64,000 bases of DNA, from assembly GCA_022559845.1 (NCBI GenBank), contig CM040126.1:221966641-222030640 (forward strand), read 5' to 3'. This stretch comes from Amorphophallus konjac (taxonomy: Eukaryota; Streptophyta; Magnoliopsida; Alismatales; Araceae). This document shows, piece after piece, positions 56,325 through 64,000 of the stretch (positions are counted from its first letter, which is position 1; the number at the start of each line of letters is the position of its first letter). The position numbers and the translations under genes were made by a program. Under the pieces are notes generated by a model. It did not search any database. It was not told the origin of the DNA and saw only the letters and a list, made by a program, of their open reading frames with translations.

Positions 56325-56619
56325 CTAGTTTCTTTGCTCTTTTTCATGTTTCAGGATATTGTCTTCATAGGTGTGTCGACTATAAGCCTCTGGCACCTCT
56401 TCAAGCAGTTGTTGACATATAGATATCATATTGACTGAGGCCTTCGGCACAGGCATTTCATGCGAGCGAGGGGAATCAACTTTGTACTCCCCTATTTGTA
56501 GCTCCCCGCTTTTCATTAAGCCTTGGATGATGTCCTTGAATATTTGACAATCTTCAATAGGATGTCCGAGGATCTGATGGTAGGGGCAGAAATACGGAGC
56601 ATCTCTGATGGAGGCATCA
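56325..56619 (-). pseudogene. E3 gag-A, C-terminal part
   Basis: Continues gag-A on the far side of the 56620-59012 insertion. It contains CPYHQILGHPIEDC (56547-56588), then IIQGLMKSGELQIGEY, which aligns with the end of gag-B. It stops at 56325-56327. The frame is the same on both sides of the insertion once one 5-bp duplication copy is discounted. Confidence 0.85.
56615..56619. repeat. Target site duplication of the gag-A insertion (CATCA)
   Basis: CATCA occurs at 56615-56619 and at 59013-59017, at the two edges of the insertion. The gag reading frame supports exactly this overlap. Confidence 0.82.
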
Positions 56620-56923
56620 CCCGTGACTCCCTTTGGCTCGGGTCTTCCTCACACTCCGGCGTCATTTGAGTTCGGGCCTCTCTCTATAAAGGCCCATATA
56701 TCCTTTTTGTGCTTTCTATTTGAGTCATTTGATGTAATTTTCATTTTACTTGAGTCATGTCCCTAGGTCTTGTGTTTATTTCCCTAAAGTTTGAGAGTCA
56801 TTATGTTGTTTAGTTAGTTATTGGGCCCAATTCATTGGGTTTGGCCCAAGTGCACCCCCCTACCCCCTCGGTTATTTATCATTGAGTCTTTTGTCAAGGT
56901 CTTATTGTAAAATGTGGGTTGCC

Positions 56924-56931
56924 TATATATA
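56924..56931 (+). promoter_or_regulatory. TATA box of the 2.4 kb insertion
   Basis: GCCTATATATAGGGCC is a strong plant TATA context, about 300 bp into the insertion. Confidence 0.6.
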
Positions 56932-57059
56932 GGGCCCCATTCCCTTCATTTTGGACTAATGAATTGATGCAAATTTTCCATTTGAGAGTTCACATTATTT
57001 AGTTCTAGTGGAGTGAATCCAATATTGGGTGAGAAACCCTAGGGGAGAGAATCCCCCAC

Positions 57060-57600
57060 TCAACCTTCTCTCTCTCTCTCCCTCTCTCACTTTCTCTCTC
57101 CATAGTTCGCCCCCTCTCTCTCTCTCCTCCACCTCCCAACCACCTCCACCCTCCCACCTACCCCATTAAGACCTCCCCACTTCCCACCACCCTCTTTAAT
57201 CACTTCCCCCTAGTTCCAAGAGGGAACCCCCAATCCCCACCCCACCCTCCAACCACCAACCACCCCCACCTCTTTCCAACACATTTTTCCTTCTTCCCCA
57301 TGCAACCTTCCACCTCCCAAGACCCATTTGAAATTTGAAACCCTTCCCTCCACTACTTTGGCCGCCCCTCTCCCCTCCCTTAGGCTAGGTTCGCCCCCTT
57401 CCTTCCCTCCACCCTCCATCCTCCACTTCACCCTCCACCCTCCTCTCATCCTCCCCTTTGGCTGAACCAGCACACACACCCTTGCGCCACCCCTTCTCCA
57501 GCCCCTCCACCACCCCTAGACACTCTCCACAACTGCCCCACCATCCCCCACCACCCCTCATCCACCTCCCCTTCACCATATGCCTCCCTCTCCTTCTTCT
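57060..57600 (+). repeat. Pyrimidine-rich low-complexity tract
   Basis: Long CT and CCACC runs on the + strand. The complementary open frames (Gly/Trp/Arg-rich) are composition artefacts. Confidence 0.8.
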
Positions 57601-59012
57601 TCCTTAGCCATGGGAAGCTATACCTAGGTTGCAGCTTGCAGTCCAGAGGTTACAGGTGAACCAGCCGCTTGCAGCAGCCACCACGACCATCTCTATGCGA
57701 ATATGAAGGCCCAAGAGGTATCCACAGAAGCGTCTACCGGTCTTCTTCGCAACGGCGGTGGTTTCATCCCCATCCGAGCTTGGTGCTGCCCGGGAGATCC
57801 GTTCTCCCACAACTGCGCAGTGCTGCCCCTGCTGAGCATCTGAACCGGAGTAGAAGCTCTGCCACAACAAACCTTGGAGGAATCAGGCCAAGAGTTCTTC
57901 TGCAAAGTTGTTCCTAGTCCTGTATGCGTTCCGAATCAAGAAGCGGAACTTCGATCGACATCCGTGGGCCAGAGTTATCAATTTTCTCCCTCGGGTATGC
58001 GATTCTGCTTCCCACAGTCTGCACCGACCTATCATCAATGTTCAGAGTCCACTGGTCTTCTCCGGCATCTTTTGGCTTCCCCGTCAGTTCTTCTGCAAAG
58101 AGGACGTATCCACGGTTCCAAAAACTCTGGCGGTACTTGATTCTGAGTTCGGGAAGTGTCGGGGCATCCACTTCTTGCTGATGTTGGAAACCTGAAGCTG
58201 TCAGTCCGAGAATCTGAAACCCTATTCGAGCCTCCACCCAGACCAGCATCGGCGTCAGAAGAAATCAAAAAAAATCTGAGGCATTCCATTTCTAGTTACA
58301 AAGAGTTCCCCACCGGTCTCATTCTCATCAAAATTCCCTATCAAGTTCTGCAGCCTCAACTCTTGCTGCCTATCGCCTATCGCAGAGAGCAGGCAGATTC
58401 GCTTCGTCATCTTTTCATTACCTTTAGTCCAAGTTCCCCTCCCCGCTTGGCCGGCTAAAGGCCCCTCCCTGTGTGGAGGTAGTTTTAGTTGTAATATCAC
58501 TTAACCCCCACCCCAAGGTCCCCCCTCCTACGAGAGGTGTAGTATTGTAATCATTTGGGCAGGTCAAGCTACCCCGACGCGGCGTGTGGGGATCCACCCG
58601 CCTCCCCGCTCGCCCTCGTCTCCGAGCGGGACCGCTTTCTTCAAACCGGTCGAGTAAGTGCTCCAAAACCTTGCTCTCATTTGTGCTTATCTTTCAATAT
58701 TAGTTCTTAGTTCCGCTGACCGTGAGAGTGAGAGCTTGATCCTCAAGCCCCGTTGCCTTGAGTGATCACCGTGGGGAAGAGTGTAACCGGTGCCTTTGGC
58801 ACTTTGTCGGTCCCATTCAATTGGGCTTCCACGTCCTTTGGGAATCAAATCTTGGCCTTGCTGGCCCTCTACCAGCAAGGGCCCAACCCTCACATCCTCT
58901 ACTTGGCATCGCCAAGTCACCCCGGGCTTGAGTGAGCGACGATAGAGCGGTGGCCCACATCGGCCCGTTTGAATGCGATTGTGCTTGCTTGCTTAAGTCC
59001 AAGGGTGTGTCA

Positions 59013-60543
59013 CATCAATCTCTTCTCTTGATATCATCCGGTCTCTTTGGCTTTGGCAGAGTAATTTATTATACTTGATAGCCCACTCGAACAATGCTCG
59101 AGTCTTGTCTCTTGGGAAGGCATAGAGCTTCTTTTCTTTTTTCTGCTGTGGAGGCCTTTCTTGACATTCAGTAGGTCCATTGAGAGGAGGATTGTGTACC
59201 CATTTTTGCCTTTTTGCCCCGAGGCTAACAGCATGTACGGCTTTCAGTAGCGGCTGTTTATTAACCTGCCTGGCCTGATGATTTGAGTTGACAGAAACTG
59301 AGGGATATCTTGCGAAGAAGTCTTCAATCTCCGTTGCAACATTAATCAATCGGTCAAAAGACCAGATTTCTACTCCAATTATCTTTTCCAGGACTTCTTT
59401 CTTCAGATTTTGTTTACATGTCTGCATTGCTTCCTCTAAATGCGGAGGGCACCGGCATCTCATACTAAGATCCCTCCATCTCTTGATATATTCTGCAGCA
59501 GCTTCATCATCCTTTTGCTTGGTCGCAAATAGCTCAGCCATGGTCACCTCTGCCTCGGTGACATGGAATATTTCTGTGAATTTTCGTTGCATATCTAGCC
59601 AGTCGTCAATAGATCTAGCCGGCAAGCTAGAATACCATTCAAAGGCGGGTCCTGTTAGAGAAGACCCAAAGGATTTTAGCAGGTACGACTCGTCTGCCGC
59701 CAAGTCGTCCATGACTGCCACATAGTGTGCGATGTGTTCTTTCGGGGAGCCTTGCCCACTGAATTTGTCAAATTTAGACAGTTTGTTGACGCCAGGTGGC
59801 TATCTTTTAGTAGCATGGTAGGCTGGATATGGCACTTCATATATGTTAAAGGGGGCGTAATCAGCACCACTCCTCTCTGTTAGCCTTTCTTCGATCGTCT
59901 TCTCCACTATCGATTTATTCACCGTAACTGGCACCACTGGTTGAGGGCTGAGGTGGGCGGGCTGCATTACTTGTGTGGCTGGAGTTGCAATATGAGATGG
60001 CAAAGGCTCCGACAGGGGAGCCTGCTACTGCATTTGAAGAGGCTTTAGCTGTGCTGGCTAGAGCGACTGGGAATAATGCTGGAGAGCAACCCAACTCTGA
60101 TCATCAATTTACAGAATGGCCTGTGAAAGAGCACCCGTGGGGTGGGAACCTCCCCGTGACGGCTCGGATCGTGCCCCAGGTTGCTCGGGTGCCACAACAT
60201 GCTTAGTCTTCTCTTTCAATTGGTTCTCCAACAGTTCTACCTCCTGCTGATACCTTTGCAGCGTCATTAAGACAGTGTGGTCCATAGCTGCTTTGCTACT
60301 GATGCCCTCGAGTGCTTCACCAAAGGCGCATCCAGACATGAGTACCCCTTCTTCTTCAGATGCCATTGTCTTGGTATTGAGAGTAGTGTTGTCTTCATCA
60401 GCAACCCACTTGCTCTTAGCGGCTTGCAGTAACTCAGCCTCAATTTTACCTCGCCCTGTCATCAGGTCTTCTCTTTCGGCAACCTCGGCCAGCTCTTCTT
60501 GTTCATTTAGCAGGGCGCCATGCCCGCTCATCACCCCTGTCAT
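59013..60543 (-). pseudogene. E3 gag-A, N-terminal and core part
   Basis: Sense order: a helix-rich N-terminal part from 60543 (MTLQRYQQEVELLENQLKEK near 60230), a Pro/Val-rich linker at 60003-59800, and the gag core at 59721-59013 with AFEWYSSLPARSIDDWLDMQ and YIKRWRDLSMRC, which aligns with the E2 gag core. Frameshifts or stops separate the three pieces (around 60100 and 59770). The insertion at 59012 cuts it before the zinc knuckle. Gag would build the particle; the missing pol would have to come from elsewhere. Confidence 0.85.
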
Positions 60544-60867
60544 ATTACAGGTGAGGATTTACATTCTTCTACTGTGCTTTCTGACTCCCCTTCGGGCCTG
60601 ACTAGAGAGAGTCGGCCCTTCATTTGTTGAAATTCTTTTCATCTTTTCATTTTGTGGATAAATTTCAAGGCTTCTAGCCTCGGCTTGCTTCTCTTTTTCA
60701 TTTGCCCCTACGGGTGACGTTTTGTCTTTTCCTTCTCCCTCGGCCTTGACGGCATAGAGTGACCTCTATCGGCCCATGACGGGTTTCCCGGGGCTGTGGA
60801 AATATTCCCAGACTACCTTAATCATGTCTTCTTGACTGTGCTTTATAGAGATGGCGGGGGGCAGCGT

Positions 60868-61760
60868 CTAGTCCTGGACATATGACATATATGATAGTTG
60901 TATCAGTTTAGTAGCTTTATTGGAGTTCCTTGAGTATTTGAGGATGTCAACTTGCCTCGCACGGGTCTTAGCATTGAATGGAGAAGTTGTAGCTTTTATC
61001 TCCTCCTCATGCATAACTTTCTTGCTCCCTCTTCTAGGGACATCAGTAGAATTACTGTAGTCTGGCAGGCCTGATGCGGTGCCTCGGGTCCTTTTAGGAA
61101 CCCACATTTGCTTGAATTTTGATGATTTTGGGTTTGGCCTCCCTTGCTTGTTCTCATCAAGGTTTGCCCTCCAGCTAGCCAGCACTTGGAAGCTGTTGTG
61201 AGTGGGGACAGTTGGGATGACCCGATCTGGCAGAATTTTGGCATCACGGCCATGGAAGTAGATCCGGATGCCCCCAATCATCATGGACTTCCCAGATGCC
61301 GAGAGTCGGCATTGGGAAGTAGCAGTGATTCTTCTTCTTCTGAAGTTTTCTATGTTGCCCCCAGCATGCCTCTTCACATATGCCCCAGTCGGGCAGGTAA
61401 TATGGTGAACGTGGCAGCTCACGCTCATCGGGCTCTTCAGCAAAGTTTTCTTGATTTGACCTTCACTTTACCGGCAGCAGGTTTGTTGTTCGTTGTCAAC
61501 TTCATAGATTTCGAGCTCTCCTCACCCAGAAGATCCACGACCGTGACTCCTAGGAAGTTGGGGAAGCCAACGACCGGAGGAAAGTTGCCGAAGATAGTTG
61601 GCACGGCAAGATAGCCGTGTGCATCATGATCGGCCATGATCCGAAGGCCAAAGTCAAGTCTGGATAGTCCGTTCGCCATCGCTTTAACCTGTAAAGGGGA
61701 AGGACAAGACGAACGAGTAGATAGGGTTTGAAGTAGTTGAGTGGGGACCCCATGGTCCAT
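60868..61760 (-). pseudogene. E3 leader ORF (ORF1), homologous to E2 ORF1
   Basis: An ATG at 61760 opens a frame with block 1 (GYLAVPTIFGNF, 61536-61616), ending near 61437. A shifted frame from 61443 to 60868 holds block 2 (SGKSMMIGGIRIYFHG, then PTVPTHNSFQVL; 61180-61296). Both blocks match E2 ORF1 in the same order, but the 28-residue repeats of E2 are absent. It begins about 30 bp after the primer site, as a first ORF should. Function unknown. From 60544 to 60867 nothing is recognised. Confidence 0.72.
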
Positions 61761-61790
61761 TTATTTTGGCGAGAAGATGAAGGGAGGTTT

Positions 61791-61809
61791 GGTCCCACCG
61801 GGCGTGTCA
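61791..61809 (-). other. E3 primer-binding site
   Basis: Reads TGACACGCCCGGTGGGACC on the sense strand, three bases after the LTR end ACA. It differs by three bases from the E2 site at 31186-31203. Confidence 0.75.
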
Positions 61810-61812
61810 GCT

Positions 61813-64000
61813 TGTGGGGATAGATTTTATTAGAATATTTTATTTGATATTTATTTGTTTTTTTATTTTACATGTTTATTTGGTTTATTAATTAGGCGTG
61901 CCAATCACTGTCGTGACAATTTATTATGCGCTCATCTGACTAATCAGATAATTATGGGTGATCGTATCGGGACCCAAAACCCGTCGTACCATAAAGGCTA
62001 CGACGTTAATTACGCCCCTCCGAAAGAGGGACAACCCTTGATTAATCGCCAAAATAAAGGCCATGGGGTCCATATAATTAAAGATACAATTGCATGCAAG
62101 CACACAATAGGGTAGTACTTATTTATTAAATTGACTCTCGGTACGAGGCGGAGAACCTCGGTCCGAGGATCATCATCACGCATAGTGATAGCTTCCGGTC
62201 GGGCATAACCCGACTTTTCGTAAATCACCATTTAATATACCGGAGAATCGGATCATGCAAGCATGCAAATAACAGTATTCAATATTATCGTTTATTATTT
62301 GTTTGATCATTTATTTATAACTTCGAGAGAGATTTCGGCAGCGCCATCCTGCTCCGGGGCATCAAGGCCTTCTTATTTTGAAGCTATGCATAGCATTACG
62401 GTGCACACACATAGACCCATGAGGTGAGTCGAGTGTGACCGTATTCGGGCAAGCGCATATTATTGGGGTAATGTATGCCGGGGTACGACAAATTTACTGT
62501 TCAGGAACCGTAGGAACACGGTTGAAACCCGATCGAGACAAATCAAATTCAGTGAATTATCGGCCCGTGACAAAGTCGTACCTTGGCTAAAATGGGGTGA
62601 GTCCCAAGAACAAAGCACAAATTGTCGGAGCGTCATTAATATCCCATACCCGGGGTCTAGGGAAGGTGAGGGCTCCGGAGTAAGCACAGTCATGCTCATT
62701 ATTCTTTATTTATTATTGTTATTATTTTAGATGCATGATTGCCTTTGTTCTCATTTTATTTATGCCCTCCCCTTTTCATTACTCATTTATGATTTAGTTA
62801 TTATTTATTTATTTTATATCTTTTTATATTGGATGCATGCACCCTCTTAATTTTTCTTTATTGATATTTGTTAGACAATTATTCATTTGTTCATTTTTTA
62901 TTTATTTGTCACTTTTATTTTATTTGTTGCGATTTATGTGCCCATTATTTATTTATTGAGTATTTTTATTTCAATTATTTTTCATTTCTCCATTTTTTTG
63001 AATGAGACTGACTTGTTTATTTTATTGTTTTTTTACGTGGATATGCATATATAGGATGGGGGAGGGAACGGATATGCATGTATTTGTATTATTTATTACA
63101 TTATGATGGGGTGTGCTACACTGTTTGCATAAAAACCCTTTTTTATTTGGTTAACATGGACATGCATGTGTAACGTGGATTACGTACGTGCTAAACATAA
63201 GTGGGTTAGTGTATTAATTAGTGTTTGGTTTATGTTTACGTATGTGTCTAAAGGTGTATGCGTGTGTTTCTTTTGGTTGCGTTGTTTCTTTTTTTTTTAT
63301 AGGGGGAATGGGGTGGCGCTGATGAGCACCCATCGAGGTGCCATCGACGGCGCACCCTCTCGGCATGATTTTTTTTTATACATGAGGGGCTTTCATCTCG
63401 ACGTGCCTATCTCTCAGCGTGATTTTGGTGTCGAGAGGTAATGGCGCCGAGGGGAGCCCCCGTCGACTCTCCTTTTATGTTTTGTTTAGTATTTTCTTTT
63501 ATTTATTTACTTATTACTATTATTATTATTCATTTCATTTTATTTGTTCGTTTGTTTATTTCTCTTTATTATTATTATTATTATTATGTATTTTATTTGT
63601 TTATGTATATTTATTATTATTATTATTTATTTTATTTTATAAACAGTTCGATAGTTAATCTTTATGTCTCGCAAAAATCCGGCAGCATCTCCCCTGTACC
63701 CGGAGGGTTGATGGGGTATATATGAAACCGTCCACGGAGAGCCGAGACGGAATCCGTAATAGAGATAGGCGTAGCCCGGGATCCAAAAGGATCGTAATCC
63801 GATGGAACGGTGTCCACTCATCGTGGTATTTGTTAATATCCCCCTGAAGAGGCCATGGGAGAACATGCAGTGGCAGAACTTCATAGGCCAATGGGGAAGT
63901 AGAATGTAGGGGGGTTAACCCCATTGATTTAGTTCCCAGGGGATTGAGTGAAAGACTGTTGCTTCTCTCCGGGGTTATAGGATTTCATCCTGAGTGGTTA
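61813..64000 (-). repeat. E3 5' LTR, partial (cut by the window edge)
   Basis: Closely matches 43822-46008, including the AT-rich stretches. If complete, it extends about 1.7 kb beyond the window. Its U3 and promoter are therefore not visible. Confidence 0.85.

Larger units (their letters stand above)
56620..59012 (+). mobile_element. 2.4 kb insertion in gag-A, probable solo LTR
   Basis: Bounded by CATCA duplications; the ends read GTGACTCCCTTTGG and CCAAGGGTGTGTCA, which are imperfect complements. A TATA box at 56924 followed by a long pyrimidine-rich tract (57060-57600) suits an LTR promoter and leader on the + strand. There is no pair of direct repeats, gag or pol, so a solo LTR left by recombination is the best reading; four bases (CCCG) before the first TG are unexplained. 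Open frames at 57600-58460 overlap on both strands and are unrecognised. A non-autonomous element of another class remains possible. Confidence 0.65.
43822..64000 (-). mobile_element. E3: giant pol-less Tat-lineage LTR retrotransposon, runs off the right edge
   Basis: Direct repeats at 43822-47723 and from 61813 on, both starting TGTGGGGAT on the + strand, are its LTRs. Coding segments, primer site and polypurine tract show it reads on the - strand. In sense order: 5' LTR (61813 to beyond 64000), primer site, leader ORF, gag-A, gag-B, tandem-repeat 3' UTR, polypurine tract, 3' LTR. With a 3.9 kb LTR the element would reach about 65.7 kb, so about 21.9 kb long. No protease, RT or integrase is found, so it would depend on another element. 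Confidence 0.85.

Noticed and set aside
57210..57579. Gly/Trp/Arg-rich - strand open frames
   Set aside because: They are the complement of a CCACC/CT low-complexity tract.
57604..58460. Possible host exon in the 2.4 kb insertion
   Set aside because: Many mid-size frames overlap on both strands with no recognisable domain. The block lies between target duplications of a mobile insertion.
1..64000. Host genes, tRNA or rRNA genes
   Set aside because: No frame outside the elements shows a cellular protein family. I saw no tRNA-like cloverleaf or rRNA segment, only tRNA-complementary primer sites.

Overview
This window is a stretch of a large plant nuclear genome made almost entirely of nested transposable elements. 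The evidence is Ty3/gypsy elements of the plant Tekay/Del and Tat lineages, a plant L1-type LINE carrying an RNase H domain, and initiator-tRNA-Met primer sites. I found no host protein gene, tRNA, rRNA or CRISPR array. I cannot name the species. For reference the elements are called E0 (Tekay-like, left edge), E1 (young Tekay), LARD (non-autonomous long-LTR element), E2 (Tat lineage, + strand, the host of most others) and E3 (giant Tat-lineage element, - strand).

Layout: 1-4229 is the 3' end of E0: a decayed RNase H-integrase-chromodomain reading frame, polypurine tract and 3' LTR. 4230-8237 is non-coding repeat DNA: about 19 copies of a TGTATAGACTT motif, then AT-rich repeats in about 0.9 kb units carrying TTTGTCAC motifs phased every 20 bp. 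E2 begins at about 8238, inside one of those units. Its 5' LTR is split by E1 (8386-19017, 5-bp target duplication CACGC) and by LARD (19514-28946, duplication TCATG). E2's own LTR ends just before a primer-binding site at 31186. Its decayed leader ORF, gag, protease, RT, RNase H, second (archaeal-type) RNase H and integrase follow up to 43821. A 5'-truncated LINE (39549-41003, 18-bp duplication) sits in the RT. E3 (43822 to beyond 64000) sits in the integrase tail.

E3 reads right to left. Its 3' LTR is 43822-47723 and its 5' LTR starts at 61813 and runs off the window. Inside are a leader ORF, two divergent gag modules in tandem and about 6.5 kb of tandem-repeat 3' UTR. No protease, RT or integrase is visible. 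A 2.4 kb insertion with a 5-bp duplication (probably a solo LTR) splits the first gag.

Only E1 looks recent: a 1408-codon gag-pol frame, near-identical LTRs, a perfect target duplication and a single early stop codon. E0 and E2 carry many stops and frameshifts. LARD and E3 lack the enzymes needed to move and would depend on relatives; E0/E1-like and E2-like elements are natural candidates (inference).

Most notable observations: (1) about 16, 17 and 10 copies of a ~20-28 nt quasi-palindrome with the shared core ACG-nn-CCTG ... CAGG-nn-CGT lie in the LTRs of E1, LARD and E0; (2) a leader protein with two conserved blocks is shared by E2 and E3, and in E2 an in-frame 28-residue repeat separates them; (3) four tandem arrays in E3's 3' UTR appear to derive from one quasi-palindromic module; (4) the gag-only E3 has a duplicated gag.
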